Source: Pseudomonadota bacterium
GTDB taxonomy: Bacteria; Pseudomonadota; Gammaproteobacteria; Xanthomonadales; Xanthomonadaceae
Direction of reading: 5' to 3'
NCBI GenBank assembly: GCA_023392975.1
Contig: JAEWNA010000132.1
Coordinates: forward strand, 1 to 10,888
DNA: 10,888 nucleotides
Below are positions 1 through 5,926 of the stretch, in pieces (within the stretch, counting starts at the first letter, position 1; every line of letters starts with the position of its first letter). The translations under genes and the position numbers were made by a program. A model generated the notes under the pieces. It saw only the letters and a program-made list of their open reading frames with translations. It did no database searches and was not told the DNA's origin.

Positions 1-550
1 GCCCACGCCGGCGACCGCGGGTGAGCGACCAGCGCCGGGTTTCGATCGTCTGCGGCGGGATCGCCTGGACACCGGCCACCTGCCGCGCGAACGGCGCCAG
101 GTGCCGCAGCGCGTTCGCGTAGACCGAACGCTTGAAATTGACCACGTGCTCCAGTGGATACCAGAAGTCGACCCAACGCCAGTGGTCGAACTCGGGGGAT
201 TCGGTCAGGTCGAGCTTCAGGTCGCTCTCTTCGCCGGTGAAGCGCAGCAGGAACCACACCTGCTTCTGGCCGATGCACACCAGCCGCTCGTTGTGTCGCA
301 CCGCCCTCGGCGGCAGCCGGTAGCGCAACCAGCCCGGCGTGCTGCCGATCACGTCGACGTGCTCCGGCAGCAGCCCGGTTTCCTCGCGCAGCTCGCGGAA
401 CATCGCCTCCGTGGGCGTCTCGTCGCTGTTCATCCCGCCCTGCGGGAACTGCCAGCCGTCGCGGCGGACACGACGCGCCCAGAACACCCGGCCATCCGGG
501 TGCATCAGGACGATGGCGACGTTCGGTCGATAACCGTCCGGATCGATCAC
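1..550 (-). CDS. rppH: RNA pyrophosphohydrolase RppH, 3' end outside window
   Basis: Cytoplasmic Nudix hydrolase that removes pyrophosphate from the triphosphorylated 5' end of mRNAs and so opens them to RNase E decay. The visible 183 codons begin MIDPDGYRPNVAIVLMHPDG, the typical RppH opening. The complete Nudix box (GX5EX7REUXEEXGU) lies at residues 38-60, with the catalytic RELREETG stretch at 52-59. Downstream come the family blocks WLRYRLP, CIGQKQ and FDHWRWVDFWYP and the FKR motif. The start is GTG at 550-548, chosen because homology begins there and an AGGAG lies 8 bases upstream. No stop is reached before the left edge; enterobacterial RppH is about 176 residues, and longer basic tails occur in related bacteria, so little is missing. 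The gene lies 133 bases downstream of prpF on the same strand. A weak promoter-like TTGTCC/CACAGT pair with a 17-base spacer lies in that gap. Identification is firm. Confidence 0.95.
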   Translation of the reverse strand, partial: MIDPDGYRPNVAIVLMHPDGRVFWARRVRRDGWQFPQGGMNSDETPTEAMFRELREETGLLPEHVDVIGSTPGWLRYRLPPRAVRHNERLVCIGQKQVWFLLRFTGEESDLKLDLTESPEFDHWRWVDFWYPLEHVVNFKRSVYANALRHLAPFARQVAGVQAIPPQTIETRRWSLTRGRRRG

Positions 551-558
551 GATGCGGA

Positions 559-563
559 CTCCT
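559..563 (-). promoter_or_regulatory. Ribosome binding site fixing the GTG start of rppH
   Basis: AGGAG on the minus strand, 8 bases before GTG at 550. It decides the start: the nearest upstream ATG lies in another frame and runs into a stop at once, and the encoded protein matches RppH from this GTG onward. Confidence 0.8.
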
Positions 564-665
564 GCATTCCGGTTGGCCCGAGGGCCGCTGTTCCCGACTG
601 TGCCACGGTGGACGTGACGGGACAACCCGCCCGAACGTCCGATCCGAAGCGATCGATTCAGGCGG

Positions 666-683
666 GCCGCCGAAGCGGGCGGC
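666..683 (-). other. GC-rich stem-loop directly after the prpF stop
   Basis: GCCGCC and GGCGGC arms enclose a 6-base loop, starting next to the prpF stop codon. No run of T follows on the minus strand, so it is not a classical intrinsic terminator. It could stabilise the 3' end of the acnD-prpF transcript or act with Rho, or be chance in GC-rich DNA. The rest of the 551-683 gap holds only the rppH leader. Confidence 0.3.
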
Positions 684-1898
684 TCAGCCGGTCAGCGCGT
701 CCGCGGGCACCCGGACCGCGCCCTCCATCAGCACCCGCGCACTGCGGCTCATCACCGCCTTGCGCACGGTCCACTGGCCGTCGACCTGCAGCGCCTCGGC
801 ACCGACGCGCAGCGTGCCCGACGGATGCCCGAAGCACACCGACGTGCGCGCACCGCCGCCCGCGGCGTCGCTGACCAGCGTGCCCGGCACGGCAGCGGCA
901 GTGGCGATCGCGACCGAGGCCGTTCCCATCATCGCGTGGTGCAGCTTCCCCATCGACATCGCGCGCACCAGCAGATCGATGTCGCCGGCCGCAATGCGCT
1001 TGCCGCTCGACGCCGTGTAGTCGGTCGCCGGCGCCACGAACGCCACCTTCGGCGTGTGCTGGCGCTTGGCGGCGTCGGCGACGTCCGCGATCAGGCCCAT
1101 GCGCACTGCGCCGTGCGCGCGGATGGCCTCGAACATCGCCAGCGCCTTCGCGTCGCCATTGATGTCGCCCTGCAATTCGGCGCCGGTGTAACCGATGTCG
1201 GCCGCGTTGACGAAGATCGTCGGGATGCCGGCGTTGATCATCGTCGCCTTCAACGTGCCGACGCCCGGCACTTCGAGATCGTCGACGAGACGGCCGGTCG
1301 GGAACGTGCTGCTTTGAGCCGTCGCCCCGCCCCCCTCGCCTTCGCCCTTGTCCGCCGGGTCGAGGAACTCCAGCACGATCTCGGCCGCCGGGAAGGTCAC
1401 GCCGTCCAGCTCGAAATCGCCGGTCTCCTGCACTTCACCATCGACGATGGGCACATGGCAAACGATCGTCTTGCCGATGTTCGCCTGCCAGATCCGCACC
1501 GGGAACGTGCCGTCCTTCGGCAATCGCGCCGGGTCGATGAAGCCGTTGGCGATCGCGAACGGCCCCACGGCCGTGGACAGGTTGCCGCAGTTGCCGCTCC
1601 AGTCGACGAACGCGGTGTCGATCGACACCTGGCCGTAGAGATAGTCGACGTCGTGATCGGGCTGCGTGCTGCGCGAGATGATCACGCACTTGCTGGTGCT
1701 CGACGTCGCCCCACCCATGCCGTCGGTGTGCTTCGCGTACGGGTCCGGGCTGCCGATGACGCGCATGAGGAGCGCATCGCGCGCCGGCCCGGGCGCACGC
1801 GCCGCCTCCGGCAGATCGTCGAGCCGGAAGAACACGCCCTTCGACGTGCCGCCGCGCATGTAGGTGGCGGGGATGCGGATTTGCGGACGGTGGGTCAT
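684..1898 (-). CDS. prpF: 2-methylaconitate cis-trans isomerase PrpF
   Basis: Cytoplasmic, cofactor-independent isomerase of the diaminopimelate-epimerase fold. It converts the 2-methylaconitate isomer released by AcnD into 2-methyl-cis-aconitate, which an aconitase can hydrate. The 404-residue product has the family's length. It opens with IPATYMRGGTSKGVFF (residues 9-24) and carries HTDGMGGATSSTSK (57-70), SGNCGN (101-106), FPTGR (199-203) and INAGIPTIFVNA (221-232). Lys70 and Cys104 correspond to the active-site Lys73/Cys107 pair of Shewanella PrpF, with identical spacing. The ATG at 1898 lies two bases past the acnD stop, and AAGGTGG inside the end of acnD serves as its ribosome site, so the two genes are co-transcribed and probably translationally coupled. 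The frame stays open much further upstream, but that stretch is acnD in another frame. A Gly-rich segment at 184-194 looks longer than in relatives I recall. Confidence 0.95.
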   Translation of the reverse strand: MTHRPQIRIPATYMRGGTSKGVFFRLDDLPEAARAPGPARDALLMRVIGSPDPYAKHTDGMGGATSSTSKCVIISRSTQPDHDVDYLYGQVSIDTAFVDWSGNCGNLSTAVGPFAIANGFIDPARLPKDGTFPVRIWQANIGKTIVCHVPIVDGEVQETGDFELDGVTFPAAEIVLEFLDPADKGEGEGGGATAQSSTFPTGRLVDDLEVPGVGTLKATMINAGIPTIFVNAADIGYTGAELQGDINGDAKALAMFEAIRAHGAVRMGLIADVADAAKRQHTPKVAFVAPATDYTASSGKRIAAGDIDLLVRAMSMGKLHHAMMGTASVAIATAAAVPGTLVSDAAGGGARTSVCFGHPSGTLRVGAEALQVDGQWTVRKAVMSRSARVLMEGAVRVPADALTG

Positions 1899-1900
1899 GG

Positions 1901-4519
1901 TCAGGCCACCTTGCTCGCTTCGAGGAAATCCTGCGCGAACCGCTGCAGCACGCCGCCGGCTTCGTAGATCGACACTTCCTCGGCGGTGTCGAGACGGCAG
2001 GTGACCGGCACTTCGAGGCGTTCGCCGTCGCGGCGATGCACGACCAGCGTCAGCGTGGCGCGCGGGGTGCGTTCGCCTGTGACGTCGTAGGTCTCGGTAC
2101 CGTCGAGGTCGAGGGTCAGGCGCGTGGTGCCGGGCTTGAACTCCAGCGGCAGCACGCCCATGCCGATCAGGTTGGTGCGATGGATGCGTTCGAAGCCTTC
2201 GGCGACGATCGCTTCCACGCCCGCGAGGCGCACGCCCTTCGCCGCCCAGTCGCGCGAACTGCCCTGGCCGTAGTCGGCACCGGCGACGATGATCAGCGGC
2301 TGGCCGCGGTCCATGTAGGTCTCGATCGCTTCCCACATGCGCATGACCTGGCCTTCCGGCTCGACGCGCGCCAGCGAGCCCTTCTTCACCGTGCCGTCGG
2401 CGTTGCGCACCATCTCGTTGAGCAGCGTCGGATTTGCGAACGTGGCGCGCTGGGCGGTGAGGTGGTCGCCGCGGTGCGTGGCGTAGGAATTGAAGTCTTC
2501 TTCCGGCAGGCCCATCTTCGCGAGGTATTCGCCGGCGGCGCTGCTGGCGAGGATCGCGTTCGACGGCGAGAGATGGTCGGTGGTGATGTTGTCGCCGAGC
2601 ACCGCCAGCGGACGCAGGCCATGCAGCGTGCGCGGCTTGGCCAGCGCGCCTTCCCAGTACGGCGGGCGGCGGATGTAGGTGCTCATCGGGCGCCAGTCGT
2701 ACAGGGGTTTCGCGCGCTCGCCATGCTCGACGGCGACCTTGAACATCGGCTCGTAGACCTTGCGGAACTGTTCCGGCTTCACTGCCGATTTCACGATGGC
2801 GTCGATCTCGGCGTCGCTCGGCCAGATGTCCTTGAGCGTGATCGCATTGCCCGCCGCATCGACGCCCAGCGCGTCCTTCTCGATGTCGAAGCGGATGGTG
2901 CCCGCGATGGCATACGCCACCACCAGCGGCGGCGAGGCGAGGAACGCCTGCTTCGCGTACGGATGGATACGGCCGTCGAAGTTGCGGTTGCCCGACAGCA
3001 CTGCGGTCGCGTACAGGTCGCGGTCGATGATCTCCTGCTGGATCTTCGGATCCAGCGCGCCGCTCATGCCGTTGCAGGTGGTGCAGGCGAAGGCGACGAT
3101 GCCGAAGCCAAGCGCTTCGAGGTCGTCGGTCAGACCCGCTTCGTCGAGGTACAGCGCCACGGCCTTGGAACCTGGCGCGAGCGAACTCTTCACCCACGGC
3201 TTGCGCACGAGCCCCGCACGGCGCGCGTTGCGCGCGAGCAGGCCGGCCGCGATCACGTTGCGGGGGTTGGACGTATTGGTGCAACTGGTGATCGCGGCGA
3301 TGATCACCGCGCCGTCGGGCATCAGGCCTTCGGCTTCCTGCACCTTGCCCGACTGCAGCTTGGACTCATCGGCGATGCCCTTCGCGGCGAGGTCGCTGAC
3401 CGCCACGCGTGCATGCGGGTTCGACGGGCCGGCCATGTTGCGCACCACCGTCGACAGATCGAACGCGAGCGTGCGTTCGTACTGCGCGGTCGCGAGATCG
3501 TCGGCCCACAGGCCGGCGGTCTTCGCGTAGGTCTCCACCAGCGCGACCTGCTCGTCGCTGCGGCCGGTGAGGCGCAGGTAGTCGAGCGTGTTCGCATCGA
3601 TGAAGAACATCGCCGCGGTCGCGCCGTATTCCGGCGCCATGTTCGAAATCGTCGCGCGATCGCCGAGCGTGAGCGCCGCGGCGCCTTCGCCGCGGAATTC
3701 GAGCCAGGCGCCGACCACCTTCTGCTTGCGCAGGAATTCGGTCAGCGCGAGGACGATGTCGGTCGCGGTGATGCCGGGCTGCGGCTTGCCGGCGAGTTCG
3801 ACGCCGATGATATCGGGAAGGCGCATCCACGAGGCGCGGCCGAGCATCACGTTCTCGGCTTCCAGGCCACCGACGCCGATCGCGATCACGCCCAGCGCAT
3901 CGACGTGCGGCGTATGGCTGTCGGTGCCGACGCAGGTGTCGGGATAGGCCACGCCGTCGAGCGTGCCAATCACCGGCGACATCCGCTCCAGGTTGATCTG
4001 GTGCATGATCCCGTTGCCCGGCGGGATCACGTCGACGTTGCGGAACGCCCGCTTCGTCCAGTCGATGAAGTGGAAGCGGTCCTCGTTGCGGCGATCCTCG
4101 ATCGCGCGGTTCTTCGCGAACGCATCCGGGTCGTAGCCGCCGCATTCCACTGCCAGCGAGTGGTCGACGATGAGCTGCACCGGCACGACCGGATTCACCT
4201 GCGCCGGATCGCCGCCCTGGTCGGCGATGGCGTCGCGCAGGCCGGCGAGGTCGACCAGAGCGGTCTGGCCGAGGATGTCGTGGCAGACCACCCGCGCCGG
4301 GAACCACGGGAAATCGAGGTCGCGCTTGCGGTCGATGAGCTGCCCGAGGAAGGCGTCGACCTGCGCCGGCTCGGCACGGCGCACGAGGTTCTCGGCGAGC
4401 ACGCGCGAGGTGTACGGCAGCCCGGCCCAAGCGCCGGGCTTCAGGGCCTCGACGGCCTCGCGGGCGTCGAAATAGTCGAGGGCGGTGCCGGGCAACGGCT
4501 TGCGGTGGGCGTGGTTCAT
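1901..4519 (-). CDS. acnD: Fe/S-dependent 2-methylisocitrate dehydratase AcnD (2-methylcitrate dehydratase)
   Basis: Aconitase-family [4Fe-4S] enzyme of the 2-methylcitrate cycle. It dehydrates 2-methylcitrate to a methylaconitate isomer that PrpF then converts, together replacing the cofactor-free dehydratase PrpD. The 872-residue product begins MNHAHRKPLPGTALDYFDAR, the AcnD opening that distinguishes it from housekeeping AcnA. Cluster ligands are Cys413 (in SCTNTSNPR) and Cys479 and Cys482 (in CTTCNG). The HTPHVD motif is at 202-207. The swivel domain carries GDNITTDHLSPSNAI (642-656) and the signature YGQGSSRDWAAKG (750-762) with its Ser-Ser-Arg. The length suits AcnD, and the neighbouring prpF confirms the assignment. 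The start at 4519 matches the family N-terminus, although the ribosome site (GGAC) is weak. It is the first gene of its operon, with a likely promoter at 4601-4629. prpB and prpC are not upstream, which is unusual; a tRNA gene lies there instead. Confidence 0.96.
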   Translation of the reverse strand: MNHAHRKPLPGTALDYFDAREAVEALKPGAWAGLPYTSRVLAENLVRRAEPAQVDAFLGQLIDRKRDLDFPWFPARVVCHDILGQTALVDLAGLRDAIADQGGDPAQVNPVVPVQLIVDHSLAVECGGYDPDAFAKNRAIEDRRNEDRFHFIDWTKRAFRNVDVIPPGNGIMHQINLERMSPVIGTLDGVAYPDTCVGTDSHTPHVDALGVIAIGVGGLEAENVMLGRASWMRLPDIIGVELAGKPQPGITATDIVLALTEFLRKQKVVGAWLEFRGEGAAALTLGDRATISNMAPEYGATAAMFFIDANTLDYLRLTGRSDEQVALVETYAKTAGLWADDLATAQYERTLAFDLSTVVRNMAGPSNPHARVAVSDLAAKGIADESKLQSGKVQEAEGLMPDGAVIIAAITSCTNTSNPRNVIAAGLLARNARRAGLVRKPWVKSSLAPGSKAVALYLDEAGLTDDLEALGFGIVAFACTTCNGMSGALDPKIQQEIIDRDLYATAVLSGNRNFDGRIHPYAKQAFLASPPLVVAYAIAGTIRFDIEKDALGVDAAGNAITLKDIWPSDAEIDAIVKSAVKPEQFRKVYEPMFKVAVEHGERAKPLYDWRPMSTYIRRPPYWEGALAKPRTLHGLRPLAVLGDNITTDHLSPSNAILASSAAGEYLAKMGLPEEDFNSYATHRGDHLTAQRATFANPTLLNEMVRNADGTVKKGSLARVEPEGQVMRMWEAIETYMDRGQPLIIVAGADYGQGSSRDWAAKGVRLAGVEAIVAEGFERIHRTNLIGMGVLPLEFKPGTTRLTLDLDGTETYDVTGERTPRATLTLVVHRRDGERLEVPVTCRLDTAEEVSIYEAGGVLQRFAQDFLEASKVA

Positions 4520-4600
4520 GGCAGGTCCGGACGTGGGGTCGCGCGGGCGCGAGGCGGGCAGCGTGCCGCCGCCGGGCTCGGGTCGCGAAAGGGGAGTCCG

Positions 4601-4629
4601 ATTATCCGAGGACCCGTCTCCGCCGTCAT
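4601..4629 (-). promoter_or_regulatory. Predicted sigma70-type promoter of acnD-prpF
   Basis: On the minus strand, ATGACG (4629-4624, 4/6 to the -35 consensus) and GATAAT (4606-4601, 5/6 to the -10) are separated by exactly 17 bases. Transcription would start near 4594, giving a leader of about 75 bases before the acnD ATG. I see no riboswitch or attenuator in the leader. It stands back to back with the tRNA promoter, leaving 16 bases between the two -35 boxes. Predicted by eye only. Confidence 0.55.
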
Positions 4630-4645
4630 CCGCACTTTGGAATGG

Positions 4646-4674
4646 TTGACGGACGTCCGCATGGCACGGACAAT
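4646..4674 (+). promoter_or_regulatory. Predicted promoter of tRNA-Met
   Basis: TTGACG (4646-4651, 5/6 to the -35 consensus), a 17-base spacer, then GACAAT (4669-4674, 4/6 to the -10). A start near 4681 lies about 6 bases before the mature tRNA. The region after the -10 (ATTCGGCCCCG) turns GC-rich, as in discriminators of stable-RNA promoters that respond to ppGpp; that regulatory reading is inference. Confidence 0.65.
4650..4671. repeat. CGGACGTCCG palindrome plus a third CGGAC half-site in the divergent promoter region
   Basis: A perfect 10-base palindrome at 4650-4659 is followed after 7 bases by another CGGAC (4667-4671), so GTCCG and CGGAC also form a second dyad. Both lie between the -35 and -10 of the tRNA promoter. 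A further GTCCGGAC palindrome lies at 4525-4532, just before acnD. They could be an operator for the divergent region or chance in GC-rich DNA; no regulator is recognised. Confidence 0.35.
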
Positions 4675-4686
4675 ATTCGGCCCCGT

Positions 4687-4763
4687 GGCTATGTAGCTCA
4701 GCCGGTTAGAGCACAGCACTCATAATGCTGGGGTCGGTGGTTCGAGTCCACCCATAGCCACCA
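4687..4763 (+). tRNA. tRNA-Met (CAT), elongator type
   Basis: A 77-base cloverleaf with all four stems perfectly paired: acceptor GGCTATG/CATAGCC, D stem GCTC/GAGC, anticodon stem CAGCA/TGCTG, T stem GGTGG/CCACC with loop TTCGAGT. The anticodon CAT is at 4721-4723 and the 3' CCA is encoded. The first base pair is G-C, unlike the mismatched 1-72 end of initiator tRNA. The acceptor and anticodon regions resemble the E. coli elongator tRNA-Met. A tRNA-Ile2 whose C34 becomes lysidine also has a CAT anticodon; it is less likely because the E. coli Ile2 acceptor stem is quite different. The gene is single, with its own predicted promoter and terminator. Confidence 0.97.
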
Positions 4764-4814
4764 TCGCTCCGCCGTTACCTGATATTCCCGTCCGCCCCCG
4801 GGCGCGACCGACGA

Positions 4815-4835
4815 CCCGCCGGCTGGCGGGTTTTT
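4815..4835 (+). terminator. Intrinsic terminator of tRNA-Met
   Basis: CCCGCC and GGCGGG arms (4815-4820 and 4825-4830) with a GGCT loop, followed by TTTTTCGTTT. It lies 52 bases after the tRNA and 41 before queD, so it should end the tRNA transcript. Either queD is fed by read-through or it has a promoter I could not identify in 4764-4876. Confidence 0.8.
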
Positions 4836-4876
4836 CGTTTCTCGCCCCGCAAGTCCGGCCCCGCTCGGAGTCCGCC

Positions 4877-5230
4877 ATGGACATCTTCAAGATCTTCACC
4901 CTCGAGGCCGCCCATCGGCTGCCCCACGTCCCGCCCGGGCACAAGTGCGCGCGGCTGCACGGCCATTCGTTCCGGGTGGAGATCCACGTCTCGGGTGACA
5001 TCGACCCGCAGACCGGCTGGGTGATGGACTTCGCCGACATCAAGGCCGCCTTCAAGCCGCTGTACGAGCGGCTGGACCACCACTACCTCAACGAGATCGA
5101 GGGCCTGGACAACCCGACCAGCGAGCGTCTGGCGGTGTGGATCTGGGACCGGCTCAAGCCCGAGCTGCCCCTGCTGAGCGAGGTCGTGGTCCACGAAACC
5201 TGCACCTCCGGCTGCCGCCATCGCGGCTGA
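4877..5230 (+). CDS. queD: 6-carboxy-5,6,7,8-tetrahydropterin synthase QueD
   Basis: Zinc enzyme of the PTPS fold that converts 7,8-dihydroneopterin triphosphate to 6-carboxytetrahydropterin, the second step toward preQ0 and queuosine in tRNA. The 117 residues match the usual length of about 120. Zinc ligands are His13 (EAAHRLPHV), His28 and His30 (RLHGHSF), and the catalytic cysteine is Cys24 (GHKCARLHGH). GWVMDFADIKAAFKP (47-61), LDHHYLN (66-72), DNPTSE (78-83) and the end motif HETCTSGCRHRG (106-117), with conserved Glu107, all follow the E. coli protein closely. The ATG is preceded by GGAG with a 6-base gap. The gene sits alone between a terminator and the phasin promoter, with no other queuosine gene visible. 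I saw no preQ1 riboswitch in the 113-base upstream gap. Its substrate tRNAs have GUN anticodons, so the adjacent tRNA-Met is not a target. Confidence 0.97.
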   Translation: MDIFKIFTLEAAHRLPHVPPGHKCARLHGHSFRVEIHVSGDIDPQTGWVMDFADIKAAFKPLYERLDHHYLNEIEGLDNPTSERLAVWIWDRLKPELPLLSEVVVHETCTSGCRHRG

Positions 5231-5316
5231 GAACGGCCGAAACCCGACGGACATCGCTCGCAAGTCGCTGATTCTTCGTGGAATCCTGAACAGGGAGGCT
5301 GCCGTTCGTCGGCGCC

Positions 5317-5335
5317 ATGTTGCAATGCAGCAAAA
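5317..5335. promoter_or_regulatory. Operator-like box 1 upstream of the phasin gene (PhaR-type candidate)
   Basis: ATGTTGCAATGCAGCAAAA. The centre TTGC-N6-GCAA is an inverted repeat, and the first 12 bases recur as ATGTTGCA(A/C)TGCA in box 2. It covers the predicted -35 of the phasin promoter. PhaR, the autoregulated PHA repressor, is known to bind TGCA-rich sites before phasin genes in other proteobacteria. Assignment to PhaR is inference. Confidence 0.5.
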
Positions 5336-5348
5336 CCGATCTTATGTT
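5320..5348 (+). promoter_or_regulatory. Predicted promoter of the phasin gene
   Basis: TTGCAA (5320-5325, 4/6) and TATGTT (5343-5348, 4/6) with a 17-base spacer. The start would lie near 5355, giving a leader of about 43 bases before ATG 5398. Both hexamers fall inside the two repeated TGCA boxes, the geometry expected for repression by promoter occlusion. The remaining 5231-5316 stretch after queD shows no clear terminator. Confidence 0.45.
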
Positions 5349-5360
5349 GCACTGCACAAA
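5344..5360. promoter_or_regulatory. Operator-like box 2 upstream of the phasin gene
   Basis: ATGTTGCACTGCACAAA, starting 27 bases after box 1 and sharing its core. TTGCACTGCACAA is itself nearly palindromic (TTG-(T)GCA-N-TGC-(A)CAA). It covers the predicted -10 and start point of the phasin promoter. Confidence 0.5.
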
Positions 5361-5376
5361 CCGGCAGCCCTGCCGG
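5361..5376 (+). other. Hairpin in the predicted phasin 5' leader
   Basis: CCGGCA-GCCC-TGCCGG forms a 6-bp GC stem with a 4-base loop just after operator box 2, roughly 6 bases into the predicted transcript and 21 bases before the start codon. It may stabilise the mRNA 5' end. It could equally be part of the DNA-level control site. Confidence 0.4.
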
Positions 5377-5386
5377 CACCCCGCCC

Positions 5387-5391
5387 AGGAG
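5387..5391 (+). promoter_or_regulatory. Ribosome binding site fixing the phasin start
   Basis: AGGAG, 6 bases before ATG 5398. It argues against an in-frame ATG at 5317, which would add 27 residues unlike any phasin and would translate through the operator boxes and the predicted promoter. Confidence 0.8.
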
Positions 5392-5397
5392 TCCGTC

Positions 5398-5799
5398 ATG
5401 TATCCGCAGTTCAACGATCAGTTCGCCAAGTCGGCCCGCCAGTTCGCGGACACCACCGCGCAGGTCGGCCGCCTGACCCTCGAGAACACCGAAGCCGTCT
5501 TCGGCCTGCAGCTCGCCGCCCTCGAAGAGAACATGAACGCCACCTTCGCCTTCTGGGGCGAACTGGCCGATGTCCGTGATTTCGACGGCCTGAAGGCCGT
5601 GTGGCCGAAGGGCGCCCAGGTCGCCCGCGAGACCGTCGAGCGCAGCATCGGCGCCGGCCAGGAAGCCTTCGGCCGCACGCTGAAGACCAACGAAGCCATC
5701 GCCCAGATCGCCAAGTCGCAGTTCGAGACCGTCGCCGCCACCGTGCAGGCCGACGCCGAGAAGGTGGTCAAGGCCGCGAGCGCCCGCAAGGCCCGCTGA
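5398..5799 (+). CDS. Phasin family protein (PHA granule-associated)
   Basis: Small amphipathic protein expected to coat the surface of polyhydroxyalkanoate granules in the cytoplasm, controlling their size and number. The 133-residue product begins MYPQFNDQFAKSARQFADTT and is predicted nearly all helical. It has no signal peptide, membrane segment or cysteine. The N-terminal block (residues 4-60: FNDQFAKSARQ, LTLENTEAVFGLQLAALEENM, FWGELADV) follows the phasin_2 pattern. A second helical region (71-125) has spaced acidic and basic residues suited to coiled-coil oligomers. The tail AASARKAR is Ala/Lys/Arg-rich, as in many phasins. The gene has its own promoter with paired TGCA boxes and strong stem-loops downstream. 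No PHA synthase or phaR is in view. Family assignment is by pattern, so the precise function, and whether this organism makes PHA, is inferred. Confidence 0.85.
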   Translation: MYPQFNDQFAKSARQFADTTAQVGRLTLENTEAVFGLQLAALEENMNATFAFWGELADVRDFDGLKAVWPKGAQVARETVERSIGAGQEAFGRTLKTNEAIAQIAKSQFETVAATVQADAEKVVKAASARKAR

Positions 5800-5825
5800 T
5801 CGATCAGGCTGATCCATTGCGTCAA

Positions 5826-5850
5826 GGGCGCCGTCCCCTCCCCGGCGCCC
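5826..5850 (+). terminator. First stem-loop after the phasin gene
   Basis: GGGCGCCG and CGGCGCCC arms (8 bp) enclose a 9-base pyrimidine loop, followed by a loose GCTGTTTCTCTCTTT tract. It starts 27 bases after the phasin stop. The T-run is interrupted, so it is weaker than the next hairpin; the two form a tandem. Confidence 0.55.
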
Positions 5851-5867
5851 GCTGTTTCTCTCTTTCG

Positions 5868-5897
5868 ACCCGGTCGCCACGTGCGACCGGGTTTTTT
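5868..5897 (+). terminator. Strong intrinsic terminator after the phasin gene
   Basis: ACCCGGTCGC and GCGACCGGGT arms (10 bp) with a CACGT loop, followed by six T in all. On the opposite strand the hairpin is followed by CGAAAGAG rather than a T-run, so it should not end the converging efflux operon, whose last stop lies 30 bases away. Confidence 0.85.
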
Positions 5898-5926
5898 CTT
5901 GCCTGCCGCCCCGCCGCGCCGTGGCT

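Noticed and set aside
101..874. Plus-strand open frame of 257 codons across rppH and the prpF end
   Set aside because: It lies antisense to the clear Nudix and PrpF coding sequence and becomes an Arg/Pro/Ser-rich string with no domain.
1901..4519. Housekeeping aconitase AcnA rather than AcnD
   Set aside because: The KPLPGTALDYFDAREAVEALKPG opening block, the 872-residue length and the coupled prpF point to AcnD.
2036..4696. An 886-codon open frame on the plus strand, antisense to acnD
   Set aside because: The acnD frame is unmistakable on the other strand. The plus-strand product is rich in Arg, Ala, His, Asp and Val and has no recognisable domain. Long antisense frames are expected in DNA this GC-rich because stop codons are rare.
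4687..4763. tRNA gene as a mobile-element attachment site
   Set aside because: No integrase and no repeat of the tRNA 3' end is visible in the window, and the flanking genes are ordinary chromosomal ones.
4764..4876. Possible preQ1 riboswitch before queD
   Set aside because: The only clear structure is the tRNA terminator. I see no short stem-loop followed by an A-rich pseudoknot strand, nor a second fold sequestering the ribosome site.
5317..5397. Longer phasin starting at the in-frame ATG 5317
   Set aside because: The extra 27 residues are Cys/His-rich and unlike phasins, no ribosome site precedes that ATG, and the segment contains the operator boxes and predicted promoter. AGGAG before 5398 fits better.
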